NCBI GenBank assembly: GCA_004014935.1
Contig: CP025326.1
Span: 310,001 to 374,000 of the forward strand
Direction: 5' to 3'
DNA: 64,000 nucleotides
Source of the DNA: Saccharomycopsis malanga
Lineage: Eukaryota > Ascomycota > Saccharomycetes > Ascoideales > Saccharomycopsidaceae
Shown here: in pieces, positions 29,888 through 40,471 of the stretch
Position numbering within the stretch: the stretch's first letter is position 1
Layout of the letters: the number at the start of each line of letters is the position of its first letter
Notes under the pieces: generated by a model
What the model saw: the letters and a program-made list of their open reading frames with translations, nothing else
Told to the model about the DNA's origin: nothing
Databases searched by the model: none
Translations under genes and position numbers: made by a program

Positions 29888-29951
29888 TACCAAAAACTTC
29901 AAGAGCAATTGTATTCAAGCGATATACTGAATGTAAATAAAAAATATACAT

Positions 29952-31622
29952 CTATTGCCTTATTCGAACACTAGCTTGTTTAGCCAATTTTCTGATAGAC
30001 TTTGTGACTCTTAGCTCAACATGACCTTTTTCAGGTTTTGATTTGTTCTCATGTCGAGCATGTCCTTTTCTACTTCTTCTAGCCTTTGTAGACTGGTTTC
30101 CATGCTCTTTTCCTCGTCCATCTTTTCCTTGTTTTCTTGATGGCTTTGTCTTTTTTCTTGGTTTTGGCAATTTGACCAATTCCATTTCTTCCCCAGAAAT
30201 ATGTCCATCTGTAGGAGTTCCTTGGCTTGATGGCAATTTGAATCTCAACTTTTTAATGCCCTTCAAAGGCGCACTTTTAGGTGTTTCCTTGATATTTCCT
30301 GAAGGTTTTGGTTTTTTTCTTCTATCTTTAGCTGTAGATTTAACCAATGGAGTTGGAATGTACTGCAGACCCAAACCGTTACAAGTTTTCGCTGGTTGAA
30401 TGTCTTCACTGGAAAAGGTTATGATCGAGTCAAAAGAATGATTGTCGTTGATGTTTTGCTGATTGTTTCTCTCAATGATGTTTTTCGTGTCGTAATAATC
30501 CTTTCCAGCGACTTCTGCACTATGAGGAAGGTTTTTTAACATGTACTCTGCTGGAGAGCCATCCAATGATTTTCCCGAGTTCATGGAAGGGTCAGCAATG
30601 TCATTCGCAGCAGATTTCTTCTTCAGCCGTTCATTAGCGGATTTTCCAAACGTTTTTGCTCTTTTCAGCATTACATTGATAGTGCTTTCTGGCTCTGCAG
30701 TGCTAAAGTACTGTTTGTAGAGTCTTTCAAACTTTTTACCAAAAAAAACCGACTCCTTGTTCTCTTCGCTCTGAGGCATATTATTGAACAGCTTTTGCAG
30801 AACCATACTTGATTTGGAGCTGAGGTTTCCATACATTTGCCGTAGGGAACTCAAGGTTGTGTCCTTGTATTGTGAATTGCTGCCAGTGGACTTCTTTTTG
30901 TCTACAGTCCTTCTTTTACGGCTCTTTTTCCTAGACTTGTGCTTTTTCAACGTCTTGGGGTTTTGCAACTGTTTGGCAGAGGACCGTACTGAGGTGGTGA
31001 AGCTCACACTATCTACATCTTCATTGGACGTGAGATAGATCGATGGGTCTTCAAAAGTGCTAGCGGTACTAACGTTTCCAATGGTATTTTTATCTACCAA
31101 AGCTTGTATTTTTCTAAACTTTTGCTCGTCTCTTCTCTCAACCTTTTTTGTATCCTCATCGTCGCTCATATTGAACCAGCTGTCGAGCTCTTTATTGAAC
31201 TCTTCTGTGCTTATTCGTGGTCTGGACGAACCTCGTTTTTCTTTATACGGGATTTCTGCCTTTTTTTTATTACTGTTCTTAGTTTCAGAAGAATTTACCT
31301 CACTATTGGCCTCACCCACATCTATGGCTAATATATTATTTCCAATGGGAACTTGTAATATCAACTCATCTAGCTTTGGGTTCACCAGCTCTGGTTTTTC
31401 TATAATAACCCCTTTACTGAACGAATGTCGTCTGCTGCTTTTCCCCGAAATGCCATTTTGCTTCTCATTAGAGTTGCCATCAATTGATGAATCTTGTTTC
31501 TCTTTACCACCAGTGTGATTAGAATTGCCATCAATTGATGAATCTTGTTTCTCTTTATCAAGACTCTGGGCGTCCAAGCCCTCATCTTTTGGTTTACCAG
31601 CCATTTCAACGCCAGCTTCCAT
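29952..31622 (-). CDS. basic, Ser/Lys-rich protein, unrecognised
   Basis: 556 residues with no family I recognise. N-terminus (1-60) holds two copies of EKQDSSIDGNSN from a local DNA duplication (31,445-31,570). Several nuclear-localisation-like basic clusters occur (KKHKSRKKSRKRRTVDKKK near 235; many Lys/Arg in the last 100 residues). A conserved-looking segment RISTEEFNKELDSWFNMSDDED sits near 140, and LSSLRQMYGNLSSKSSMVLQKLF near 265 could be helical. Mostly low complexity. A nuclear or chromatin-associated role is only a guess from composition. Start ATG at 31622 is the first in frame. Confidence 0.7.
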   Translation of the reverse strand: MEAGVEMAGKPKDEGLDAQSLDKEKQDSSIDGNSNHTGGKEKQDSSIDGNSNEKQNGISGKSSRRHSFSKGVIIEKPELVNPKLDELILQVPIGNNILAIDVGEANSEVNSSETKNSNKKKAEIPYKEKRGSSRPRISTEEFNKELDSWFNMSDDEDTKKVERRDEQKFRKIQALVDKNTIGNVSTASTFEDPSIYLTSNEDVDSVSFTTSVRSSAKQLQNPKTLKKHKSRKKSRKRRTVDKKKSTGSNSQYKDTTLSSLRQMYGNLSSKSSMVLQKLFNNMPQSEENKESVFFGKKFERLYKQYFSTAEPESTINVMLKRAKTFGKSANERLKKKSAANDIADPSMNSGKSLDGSPAEYMLKNLPHSAEVAGKDYYDTKNIIERNNQQNINDNHSFDSIITFSSEDIQPAKTCNGLGLQYIPTPLVKSTAKDRRKKPKPSGNIKETPKSAPLKGIKKLRFKLPSSQGTPTDGHISGEEMELVKLPKPRKKTKPSRKQGKDGRGKEHGNQSTKARRSRKGHARHENKSKPEKGHVELRVTKSIRKLAKQASVRIRQ

Positions 31623-31918
31623 AGTTACCGCAGTATGTGGTTTTGCATCTATAGGCTCGCTCTAGTCTGATATAGCTGGTTATTCAGTTTTTTGGTTTGT
31701 GTGCTTATAATCACTATTGAAGATGTGCTACCAACTGTCGGGCTGTATGCCTATGGCAGATGATGCGTCTGCAGTGTACCAATTCGGAAATCAGAGTTTA
31801 TTGTTACAAGTTTCGTAGATTGGTAATATTTCTTGAATAAGTGGGGTTTTAAATAAATAGTGTCAGCTATGAAAGTGTTGATATTCTCACTCGCTTCATT
31901 TGAATTGAAGTAGGTAGT

Positions 31919-32068
31919 CACTGGGCCGGATGGCCCAGTGGTCTGAGTTACCGGAGACCTAACAGGAGCCCGGGTTCGATTCTCTTACACGAACATTTTT
32001 CACATTGCTGAACAAGCAAGTGTAACAGTGTAAAACATGACCTGAACCAATAGTATTTACTCTGTAAT
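31919..32068 (+). mobile_element. SINE-like element with A and B boxes
   Basis: CACTGGGCCGGATGGCCCAG (perfect head hairpin), B box GGGTTCGATTCTCTTACACG, then ATTGCTGAACAAGCAAGTGT and GAACCAATAGTATTTAC of the long middle. Confidence 0.8.
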
Positions 32069-32223
32069 TTATTAAACAGGAGAATTATGATTAACTCGAA
32101 ATGTATGATACCATTTGAGTAGGAAATATAGGATACCATTTGAGTGGGTGTAGACAACATATGAAAACTACAGGAAGATACCTAAGGTGGACGTTTAATG
32201 TACAAAAAAACTAATCGTAAAAA

Positions 32224-33402
32224 TCATAAGTGTTTTTCAAGAGGCTCTTCGTCAGAGCTATCAATGGTGGCGGACAGGGAGCGTTTTAAAGGCGAGTTTG
32301 CAGGGCAAAGCTGTTTTGCTAAAGTGATTCTATTTGCACTGGGCGTGATTGGCGACAGTCGTGCTTTTTTGGACAGTATTGACACTGTCAGTTGTTTTGA
32401 AGGTTCTTTTATTGGATGGTCTATGGAGGGTTTAGGTGATTTGGTGTATACTTTTGGATTGGCAATCATTGACGGCGATTTGATGTCTACAGTTGAATTG
32501 GTATCTACATTTGATGCGGCCTTGGTGTCTACTTTTGAATTGGCAACCATTGAGGGCGATTTAGGAATCGACACTTTCAGCACCATTTGAATGTTTGAGC
32601 CCTTTGTCTGGGGATTACTGGAAAACGACTGTTTCGACAGCTCCGAGTCGGATTCCTCTAAAATATACAAAATAGCCGGCGGAGCCTTGCTAGAATTTAC
32701 ATCAATGCGCTCAGCACCAACAAGATCTATCATTTTCTTGTAATAATTGTCTAAAATGTCCTTCGCATAGCCCATGGCCAAAAGCGACTCGCCAAATAAT
32801 GAGCCGCGCAGGGCTCGCAACGCGCCAGAGTCGCAGGATACCCGGCGATGTTTGGTTTCCGGGGACAACAAGTCGTGACCAGGCGACTTGGGCTCGGTTT
32901 CGTCATTTCTCGGGATGATACGCCAATTGACTTTTTCGAGAAATTCCATTTCTAGAAAGTTCAATTCGTTCACGTCGATGCCGCCGACCTTGGCGTAGTG
33001 GTGGTTGGTGCAAAAGTAGTCGCACAAGCCTTTAGACGCCACGGTTGTTGCAGTCAACAAAAAACGGTGTACTGTGAGCGAATTTAAGCTGAAACTGGGG
33101 TAGCTGGTGGAAAGCAAATCAATATAGTAGATGGCCACTATAAGAATCGAGTTTTCCAACGAATTGTAGTGCGCAAGCCGCATCAAGTAGTCGTGGATCG
33201 AAATTCCAGGCGGCGCGCGCGAGTGGAATCGCGTCAAGTTGGCGCTGCTGAAATCTCCAAGCGGCAAGTACTTGTCGTTGATATTTATTAACGATATAAG
33301 CATCCGCGAAAGTAGCACTATAAGATCTTCTCGCGGACACAGTAGAAAACTTTTCGGGAGCGGCCGCGTCCGCGTCCGCGTGGGCGTTGCAGCTTCGCAC
33401 AT
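32224..33402 (-). CDS. PHO80: Pho80-type cyclin
   Basis: 392 residues. Cyclin partner of the Pho85 kinase in the phosphate-response pathway, restraining Pho4. The cyclin box (about 15-165) is close to Pho80: DLIVLLSRMLISLININD, TRFHSRAPPGISIHDYL.RL, NSLTVHRFLLTATTVASKG, ..NHHYAKVGGID.NELNFLE..FL..VNWRI. The C-terminal half is a low-complexity tail with repeated SPSMVANSKVDTK-like units, longer than in baker's yeast (293 residues). Several CTG codons fall at polar positions. CACGTG sites (Pho4-type) occur elsewhere in the window but not obviously in this promoter. Confidence 0.92.
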   Translation of the reverse strand: MCEAATPTRTRTRPLPKSFLLCPREDLIVLLSRMLISLININDKYLPLGDFSSANLTRFHSRAPPGISIHDYLMRLAHYNSLENSILIVAIYYIDLLSTSYPSFSLNSLTVHRFLLTATTVASKGLCDYFCTNHHYAKVGGIDVNELNFLEMEFLEKVNWRIIPRNDETEPKSPGHDLLSPETKHRRVSCDSGALRALRGSLFGESLLAMGYAKDILDNYYKKMIDLVGAERIDVNSSKAPPAILYILEESDSELSKQSFSSNPQTKGSNIQMVLKVSIPKSPSMVANSKVDTKAASNVDTNSTVDIKSPSMIANPKVYTKSPKPSIDHPIKEPSKQLTVSILSKKARLSPITPSANRITLAKQLCPANSPLKRSLSATIDSSDEEPLEKHL

Positions 33403-33731
33403 TAGCCACTGGTCTCTGGGAAGTCAGAATATCAGGATTTGCTGGCCAACATTCAATCTCTCTAGTAAACTGGCCCAGATATCCACTTTACAAAACCTGC
33501 CATCCAATCTTTGATTACTCTAGGCGCTTTTTACAGCATCCTGCTGCTTCTCAAGATGGTGCGCACGTGGGAGGGCACGCACCCCCTAAAATGCCAGTGC
33601 GCTGTAACCGCCATGGGTTTCGGCTTTGATGGTTTGATAATGATAGAAGCTCTGTAAGTGCTGTGCTGTTTCTGAAGGGGTTTGGTGTAGATCTGTAAAA
33701 AGCAGTTTATATCTTATTCATCGGAAAGTAA

Positions 33732-33788
33732 GCCATCCTGCCAGGTCTTTTTCTCTTCTCCGAGAATGGCCACTGAAGCATACGGCGT
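33732..33788 (-). mobile_element. SINE-like head fragment
   Basis: Reverse: CCATCCTGCCAGGTCTTTTT, CTCTTCTCCGAGAATGGCCA, CTGAAGCATACGGC. Confidence 0.55.
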
Positions 33789-34212
33789 GTTATTATTTTA
33801 TTTCAACTCTTTTGCTCAATAATGCAGCATTACAGCCATAAAACTATGTAATACAGAAAAGAAATAGCAAAAAACAAACAAATAATTGCCCTCACAATTG
33901 TCTATTGCCATTCAATATAACATCCTTACAAGTTATTATTACAAGAACTCCGGACCGGAACCGGACCGGGCAATGCGGTTCGCATGTTGGACAGAAGTTG
34001 TTATATATGCATGTCAAAGACTATAAAATGATCAATGTAAATTGATGATTCATTAGCAATTTAGTCTTGAATAGGAACGTAACGAGCCACCATATTAAAC
34101 AGAACAAATACCACCTGTACCACTTTCAAACCAGAGCCAGATATCTCATGTAAATACCTACTTGTATTACCTAGTTCAAAGTCTACTGATACTCGATATT
34201 TGCCGCAGGGCA

Positions 34213-34276
34213 TGGCGCCTATATACGAAACTGATATACGCCGGGCTCGAAACATAAGATACTATCATTATTAATA
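34213..34276 (+). mobile_element. SINE-like tail fragment
   Basis: GGCGCCTATATACGAAACTG, ATACGCCGGGCTCGAAACAT, AAGATACTATCATTATTAAT. Confidence 0.6.
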
Positions 34277-34504
34277 GTCAGTATTTATTCAATTAAGAGT
34301 GTCAAACTTTATACCCACTGTAATTATTCACTGAAAAATATTGATATCCCTTTTGCAATAACGTCTATATTATCACAGCTTACAATAATTGATACAATAA
34401 TTGATACAAGTTATGCATAGCCTGAAATGCATACATTCTAGGGGCCTATACTAAATACCACCTTCCCACACTACTTGATAATTCATATTTGATCCAGCTT
34501 GTAA

Positions 34505-34637
34505 TGATAACATTTTATATTTCAAGCCCAGTAAATATCAGTTTCGTATATATGCGTTAAGAATGCTATATGATAAACTATCCTGCCAGGCCTTTTTTCT
34601 CTTCTCTAATAACACTAGCCATTGAACTATCGGGTCC
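34505..34637 (-). mobile_element. SINE-like element, worn, middle deleted
   Basis: Reverse tail TTTTATATTTCAAGCCCAGT, CAGTTTCGTATATATGCG and worn head (CCTGCCAGGCCTTTTTTCTC, GCCATTGAACTATCGGG). Confidence 0.65.
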
Positions 34638-34713
34638 ATACAACTTTGGAAAAAAAACCCTTGCACAAATGACGTACATTTTTCCTTGACAAATATCCGT
34701 TATTTATTCAATA

Positions 34714-35127
34714 CTAGCCGCCCGAAGCACACCCATAGCAGCCACAGTTCACACATTTGACTTTATCCTCCTTCTTGGGCACTCTGCAAATACATGTCTT
34801 TTCCAAACAACGCAAGCAACACAACTTCTCATAACCCTGTTTTTTCCACTTGGCAATTAGCTGGGCATCTACGTGCTTCTCCTTCAACAACCACTGGTAC
34901 AAGTCGCTGCTGATAAGATGCTTCTTGTAATACATTTCGTACACATAACGTGACTTTTGATGGTTTATTCGGAGCACTTGCCATACGTTTGCATTCTTAT
35001 CACTGGTCTTTGTAAGCTTTGAAGCTTCTACTTGCTTGAGTTCTGAATCAAACTTTTCGAGCTGTGGCTTGATTTTGTCATATCCTGCCGGTGGCGCCTT
35101 TGTTCTATTAGTCCTTATTTTAGCCAT
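34714..35127 (-). CDS. BUD31: splicing factor Bud31
   Basis: 137 residues from the ATG at 35127 (MAKIRTNRTKAPPAGYDKI), the family's standard N-terminus; the frame runs 11 codons further upstream. Core NHQKSRYVYEMYYKKHLIS, LIAKWKKQGYEKLCCLRCLE, CICRVPKKE and C-terminal CVNCGCYGCASGG give the conserved Cys cluster binding zinc. It is a component of the activated spliceosome (NTC-related), fitting a genome with several introns. Confidence 0.96.
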   Translation of the reverse strand: MAKIRTNRTKAPPAGYDKIKPQLEKFDSELKQVEASKLTKTSDKNANVWQVLRINHQKSRYVYEMYYKKHLISSDLYQWLLKEKHVDAQLIAKWKKQGYEKLCCLRCLEKTCICRVPKKEDKVKCVNCGCYGCASGG

Positions 35128-35488
35128 TGTTGATCTATATAAGCTCACTACAACAACCACTCAATAACGCGTCTTTTCACAATTCTGTTGATACCCCAAT
35201 TACTACCCCTTTGCTAGCAACAATACCGCCAAAAGTTAAAAACTCTTTCATCTTGATGGATGCGTGCTTTTTTTTTTCTTTACCTTTTGGAAGCATTGTG
35301 CGTTATGTGCCCGGGTGCGATGAGTGAAGAAAAAAAAGAGAGGAATCAAGAGGCGAAGGGAGAGATGTGTATACAAAATGAAAGAGAAATGCCATCAATT
35401 ATTTGTGGATGTTGTTGGCCAAAGTAAAAAGAAAGGGTTTTCTATGATAACATTTGGTGATATTGTTTCTATATAGCGTGAATCAGTT

Positions 35489-36910
35489 ATGGACGACGCT
35501 ATTAATCAGCTTGATACCTGTCTCAGCTGCACAATCTGCAAGGAGCCTTACAGTGCTCCGGTGGTAAGCTCAGAATGTCACCATAGTTTTTGTTCTTTCT
35601 GCATACGGAGCTGTTTATCGTCCAAGGCGTGTTGTCCAGTGTGCGGCGTGGAACTTATAGAAAGCCAATTGGTGAAGGTACCTGTATTGGAGGAGATTGT
35701 TCGGTGGTATAATATTAATAAAGAGATGTTAAAAGAGGAGAACACTGTGAATGAAGAGACAAAAACTAGAAAAAGACAGCGTAAAGATGGTAAAATTGAC
35801 AAGCCGCCAACTCTGGGCAGCTTAGTGTCACCCAATTCTGTATCAAAATATTTTTATATACCCAGAAAGCTCACTGAACCAAAGAAACAAAACGGAAAAC
35901 ATTCTAGTTGGAATATAACCGATGCTTTTAAGACCAAAGCCGCCCGGGGAAAAAGCGAAAATAAGATTGTAATTCCACTGGTAGACGTTGACAGTGAAGG
36001 GTTTGTTAGCGATTTGGACCAAGTCGTGGAAGTATCAGATGACGACAGGCCAGAGATTGTAAAGGTATTTGACAAATCGGAGATTGTTAAAATAGAAACA
36101 GTCGAAAGTGGTGAATCTTGGGGTAGCAGTTTTTCCAGTGTTGACGAGGGCAGTAATATTAGTAATGGGACTACTAATAATACATTTGTTGATAAAAGTG
36201 AACTTATTAATAAAGACCCACTAATTGATAAAAGTATACTTATTAATAAAGATCCACTTAATAATAGAAATACTAATATTGATGCTGCCGCCAACCCTAA
36301 TAATAAAACCAATAATATTATCAATAAAGTTTACAACACGTCTACTAGTACGACACCCAGTATACCAACAAATTCTCCGTCAACGTCTCCACGAAAGCTG
36401 TCTCTACAAGGATTCATGAAAAGCAATCTTTCCAAGAGCCCTAAACCAATTAATAGCAACCAATCAGCACAAAAAAAGATTGCCCGTATTGACTTGAACG
36501 CCTTGACGGCACCTAAACTAAAAGACAAACTCCGACAATATGGGCTTCTGACTAATGGAACACGGCTGGAACTAAAGGCTCGATACAGTTATTTCACCAA
36601 CCTCTGGAACGCGAATTTGGATTCTAATTATCCGCTTTCCCAGAAACAGTTACATGCTAAACTCAACAATTGGGAAAAGATTCAAAGTCTTAACCAATAC
36701 AATAAAAGCCATTGGCAGGATATTAATGAAACAAGCCAAACAACAACAGGAACATCGTCCTATAATCGTACTGGCGACATTAATTGGATGAAACGTTATA
36801 AAACAGAGTTTGCAGAATTGGCTCAACAGGCCAGAAACAATTCTTTAAAAAAGGGTGAGCAAAGCTTTAATGAGAAACGTCCTAATGAGGAGCCCTCTAA
36901 TGAGGTATAG
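35489..36910 (+). CDS. RAD18: Rad18-like E3 ubiquitin ligase without visible UBZ finger
   Basis: 473 residues. Rad18 with Rad6 monoubiquitinates PCNA at stalled forks. RING finger at about 12-51 (CTICKEPYSAPVVSSECHHSFCSFCIRSCL..CCPVCG) and SAP domain at about 334-368 (LNALTAPKLKDKLRQYGL.TNGTRLELKARY), followed by LWNANLDSNYPL typical of Rad18. In other Rad18 proteins a C2HC (UBZ4) zinc finger lies between them; here residues 55-330 contain no cysteine at all, only Asn/Ser-rich repeats (NKDPLIDKS..). A PIP-like SVSKYFYIP near 113 might help PCNA contact (speculative). Confidence 0.88.
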   Translation: MDDAINQLDTCLSCTICKEPYSAPVVSSECHHSFCSFCIRSCLSSKACCPVCGVELIESQLVKVPVLEEIVRWYNINKEMLKEENTVNEETKTRKRQRKDGKIDKPPTLGSLVSPNSVSKYFYIPRKLTEPKKQNGKHSSWNITDAFKTKAARGKSENKIVIPLVDVDSEGFVSDLDQVVEVSDDDRPEIVKVFDKSEIVKIETVESGESWGSSFSSVDEGSNISNGTTNNTFVDKSELINKDPLIDKSILINKDPLNNRNTNIDAAANPNNKTNNIINKVYNTSTSTTPSIPTNSPSTSPRKLSLQGFMKSNLSKSPKPINSNQSAQKKIARIDLNALTAPKLKDKLRQYGLLTNGTRLELKARYSYFTNLWNANLDSNYPLSQKQLHAKLNNWEKIQSLNQYNKSHWQDINETSQTTTGTSSYNRTGDINWMKRYKTEFAELAQQARNNSLKKGEQSFNEKRPNEEPSNEV

Positions 36911-37400
36911 TCAAATGGGTGTATGAACAGTTTGTTACATTGCTACTACAATGACAGATTTATAGTGTCAAACATTGGTTTTGTCGTATTGAATACAGTA
37001 CGACTTTGTCGTATATATACCAATGTTTCATACGTTTCATCGTGCATGTGACACTTGCATGGAAACGCATACTGACGCATATTCCTCAACATATATTGAG
37101 ATGGAAATGGTATTTAAGTGGTTTTGGGGGTAAGGATTTGGGTGTACACGAGTGATTTTAGAAGGAGGTAGTGGTTTACAATGGGCTGAAGAATGGTAAA
37201 TGGAAATTCCGCGGATCAATTGATAGGAATCATGGTAATAATGTATTGGACATATAAATATATTATGTCACAACATAAGATGATAATTGAGGATTTGGCA
37301 AAATTTAGAGAAACCTTGCTTTTCTGTTGTATTATTGTATTAGATTAATATTAATGTTATCCTTCAGATTTTGAGAAATTTTTTCAATTTTACTTCAAAG

Positions 37401-37596
37401 CCACTGGGCCGTATAGCTCAGTGGCCAATGCTCTCGGAGAAGAGAAGAAAAACATAACAGAAACATGGGTGAGTCAACTGTGATCAAAAGGACATTTTTT
37501 GAATTTTTTCCCACTGGGTTTTACTAGATTCCTTTATATGGCGCGTACATACGAAACTGATATGTACAGGGCTTGAAACATAAGATGTTAATATCA
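37401..37596 (+). mobile_element. SINE-like element, subtype with GTGAGTCAACTGTGATC in place of the B box
   Basis: Head CCACTGGGCCGTATAGCTCA, CTCGGAGAAGAGAAG, ACATGGGTGAGTCAACTGTG, ATCAAAAGGACA, tail GGCGCGTACATACGAAACTG and GATATGTACAGGGCTTGAAA. Same subtype as 50,296-50,487. Flanking TCAATTTTACTT (37,384) and TCAATTTTTCTT (37,591) may be a worn target duplication. Confidence 0.85.
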
Positions 37597-37683
37597 ATTT
37601 TTCTTTTAAAATTTTTCGCTAAATGTGGCATTTTTACGTATTATTGTTTATATAAGCATCTGAGCTGATATTAAAAAATGTTT

Positions 37684-37856
<173 letters not shown>

Positions 37857-37869
37857 ATAATTAGGGACT

Positions 37870-37925
37870 TGTTGTCCTTTTGGCTCACCCGTGTCCTATT
37901 AGGTCTTTAGGTCTTTTTTTCGTAC
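37870..37925 (-). mobile_element. SINE-like fragment beside the ATT array
   Basis: Reverse complement of GGACACGGGTGAGCCAAAAG, the B-box-replaced subtype, with GACCTAATAGG upstream. Confidence 0.6.
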
Positions 37926-38248
37926 GGCCCGCTCAAACGATACCTTGAAACAAAACCATGGAACCTCTTAAATATATAAAGGCTATTTAGTGCAAGTCTA
38001 CGGAGAAACATGAATGATACAATAGCATATATATTACTCTAGCAAAGTATCAACAACCATTGGTAAGCGTTTGCTCTGGCAGGTGTAGATAACTGGACTT
38101 CCTGGACAGTGGGTCGGCTTTCCTAAAACGGTATATTGTTTGACTTTGAAACAGAGAGTGTTTGGCGCTTAAACTTATAAGGATAAAGGTTCCGCTATTT
38201 GGCCAATATTTGGAAAAACCAAAAAGGACACCAGCAGATTATCACAGT

Positions 38249-40243
38249 ATGAGAGCAGCGGGCGTTATAAGTATTCTTGCTGGGCTAATATCAACTAGCC
38301 AGGCGGCTCCGGTAGGGGAAAAAGAGTTGGAAACACCAGGATATCTCAAGTTGGGGTTTAATGTGATGGAAAGACTGATGAATGATCCTAATAAACTTGT
38401 CCAAAGAGATTTGAGAAAACGGTTGGTGGATTATGACGATTTGTCTAAACGAGACTCGAATTATTCCACCGAAACATTACCAATAGTAAACAATAATACC
38501 ATTGCGTACTTTTTGAATATCACCTTGGGCTCACCGCCCCAGAAATTCACAGTCCAATTGGACACTGGATCGTCAGATCTTTGGGTGTATTCTAAAAGTA
38601 ATCCGTTTTGCCTAAGCGATAAAAGCAAAAGAGACTTTTTGAGCGATGATGCTAGTAATGGTGATAGTAATGGTGATAATAACGTAGATGATGATAATAA
38701 CGTAGATGGTGATAATAACATAGATGATGATAATAACGTAGATAATAATGGAAATAATAATGGAAATAATAATGAAGATAATAATGGAAATAATTTAGAG
38801 GGAACAGATACTGATAATAATTTGCCAATTTCAACATCTTCAGCATCTTCAACATCTTCAACATCTTCAACATCTTCAGCATCTTCAACATCTTCAACAT
38901 CTTCAGCATCTTCAACATCTTCAACATCTTCAACATCTCCCTCATCAAGCTTTACATCCTCTCTAAATACCGATACTGAAACATATTCCGATGTCAGTAC
39001 CACTGTTTCTTCGGTTCCTACAATGCCTGCTCCCAAACCCAAATCTTCTGACAAATTTGACTGTACTGCTGGAGGAGTATTTAATCCTGATGCTTCTAAA
39101 TCCTACAAAGATCTCAAGCAACCATTTCTACTAGGATATGGTGATCTGACGTATGCTCAGGGAACATTAGGCCAGGATGTGTTACAAGTTGGGAATTTCA
39201 AGATTGATGATTATTCATTTGGTTTAGCAGATGTTGCCAATTCCTCGCAAGTGGTGATGGGGATTGGATTCAAGAATCTTGAGGCGTTTCTGACATATGA
39301 CAACTTCCCTGCTCGGTTGGTGAAACAAGGCTATATTCCTCGAACTGTATATTCTTTATGGTTGAACGATGTCTATTCGACCAGTGGAACGATCTTGTTT
39401 GGTGGCGTGGACCGTTCTCGTTTTGAAGGCGATCTAACCACTCATAAACTACTTAGTCTCAAAGAGCCTCAGCCAACAGCTTTCTACATCACTTTGGATT
39501 CCCTCTCAGTAGTAGCCAACTCCAATAATAGTGTAGTGTCTACCATTTCCACCGCAAAACATCCCATTTTGTTCGACTCTGGAACCTCTGATTTCATTGT
39601 CCCCCAGCAAGTCTACAAAAACTTTGGCCTTGCTTTCAAACAAGTCTCCTACATACCGGATTTGGATGCATACGTAGGCCTCTGCTCTGTAGTAAACTCT
39701 CTTTCCTTCAACATCACTCTCTCGGGCGCCAAGTATTCTGTCCCAATGTCTCTCTTTTCCACCCCTATATCCAGAGCTGTCCAGCTCAACATTATCCAAA
39801 ACATGGACACCCATAAAAACAAAGACTTTTGCCTCATTTCAATCGACACCCAAAACGGCAACGATTTCATTGCTGGCGATGCCATCATGAGATATTTCTA
39901 CGTAGTCTACGATCTCGACAATCTTGTTCTAGGCCTTGCCCCTGCTAAATACAATGTCTCCTCTTCAGAGGAAAATATCAAGATTGCCTCTGAAAAATCC
40001 ATCCCTTACGCCACCAAAGCGCCAGACTTTACAAATACATACAAAGGAAGCTCTCAAACTGCAGACCCACAGGACGGCAACGACAAAAGCCTCCTGGGTG
40101 TCATCCCTACTGGAATGAGTTATCTCCAGCATCTCAACGATGGCTCCAGAAACATTGCCTCTGGAATCTTAACTAAATGGGTCGCTTGTACTGTCATCAT
40201 CAGTATAGTTTCCGTGGCCAATGGTATTCTCTTATTGTTGTGA
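38249..40243 (+). CDS. yapsin-type GPI-anchored aspartyl protease (1)
   Basis: 664 residues from ATG at 38249, chosen for its signal peptide (MRAAGVISILAGLISTSQAA); the frame's upstream part starts at a TTG. A propeptide ending in dibasic sites (LSKRD) is followed by a pepsin-fold protease with catalytic DTGSS near 106 and DSGTS near 443 and flap YGD(L)TYA near 300. Between catalytic Asp 1 and the flap sits a long Asp/Asn-rich then Ser/Thr-rich repeat loop (38,640-38,960), as in the processed loop of yapsins. The C-terminus is a GPI-type hydrophobic tail (VACTVIISIVSVANGILLLL). Yapsins shed wall and surface proteins at basic sites. First of a tandem family with 41,820-43,328. Confidence 0.93.
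   Translation: MRAAGVISILAGLISTSQAAPVGEKELETPGYLKLGFNVMERLMNDPNKLVQRDLRKRLVDYDDLSKRDSNYSTETLPIVNNNTIAYFLNITLGSPPQKFTVQLDTGSSDLWVYSKSNPFCLSDKSKRDFLSDDASNGDSNGDNNVDDDNNVDGDNNIDDDNNVDNNGNNNGNNNEDNNGNNLEGTDTDNNLPISTSSASSTSSTSSTSSASSTSSTSSASSTSSTSSTSPSSSFTSSLNTDTETYSDVSTTVSSVPTMPAPKPKSSDKFDCTAGGVFNPDASKSYKDLKQPFLLGYGDLTYAQGTLGQDVLQVGNFKIDDYSFGLADVANSSQVVMGIGFKNLEAFLTYDNFPARLVKQGYIPRTVYSLWLNDVYSTSGTILFGGVDRSRFEGDLTTHKLLSLKEPQPTAFYITLDSLSVVANSNNSVVSTISTAKHPILFDSGTSDFIVPQQVYKNFGLAFKQVSYIPDLDAYVGLCSVVNSLSFNITLSGAKYSVPMSLFSTPISRAVQLNIIQNMDTHKNKDFCLISIDTQNGNDFIAGDAIMRYFYVVYDLDNLVLGLAPAKYNVSSSEENIKIASEKSIPYATKAPDFTNTYKGSSQTADPQDGNDKSLLGVIPTGMSYLQHLNDGSRNIASGILTKWVACTVIISIVSVANGILLLL
38650..38945 (+). repeat. 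in-gene simple repeats (GATAATAAC-type, then TCTTCAACA)
   Basis: A GATGATAATAACGTAGATG-type array followed by a 9-bp TCTTC(A)ACATCTTC array encoding Ser-Ser-Thr/Ala repeats. In frame, likely length-variable. Confidence 0.8.
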
Positions 40244-40369
40244 TTATAGATTTTATAATTTAGTTTTAATAAAGCATTGTATTGTTTAATATTCTATTTA
40301 ATATGTGTTTAAATGTGCTCACTATAGTAAAAGTTTTATCCTTGAAATAAACTACATCAACTCCATGCA

Positions 40370-40436
40370 CTACTGCTGAACTACTGCTGAACTACTGCTG
40401 CACTATTGCTGCACTATTGCTGCACTATTGCTGCAC
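40370..40436. repeat. 11-bp minisatellite CTATTGCTGCA
   Basis: Six tandem units with CTACTGCTGAA variants at the left. Confidence 0.85.
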
Positions 40437-40471
40437 CCTTCTCTTGGCCATTCAAAAATGTCAAATTTTCA

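Larger units (their letters stand above)
28804..29951. other. intergenic with local repeats
   Basis: T-rich units of about 30 bp (CTCATTTACTGTTTAACC.. CTTCTTTT) repeat around 28,960-29,150. A region starting TCCTTCAAATTG (29,155) is repeated at 29,332. 29,557-29,579 carries a 23-bp block shared with 40,472-40,494. No gene seen. Confidence 0.6.
33403..34713. other. intergenic with element fragments
   Basis: Contains three pieces of the tRNA-headed family (listed) and AT-rich sequence. A GC-rich spot with CCGGACCGGAACCGGACCGG lies near 33,950-33,970. No gene seen. Confidence 0.6.
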
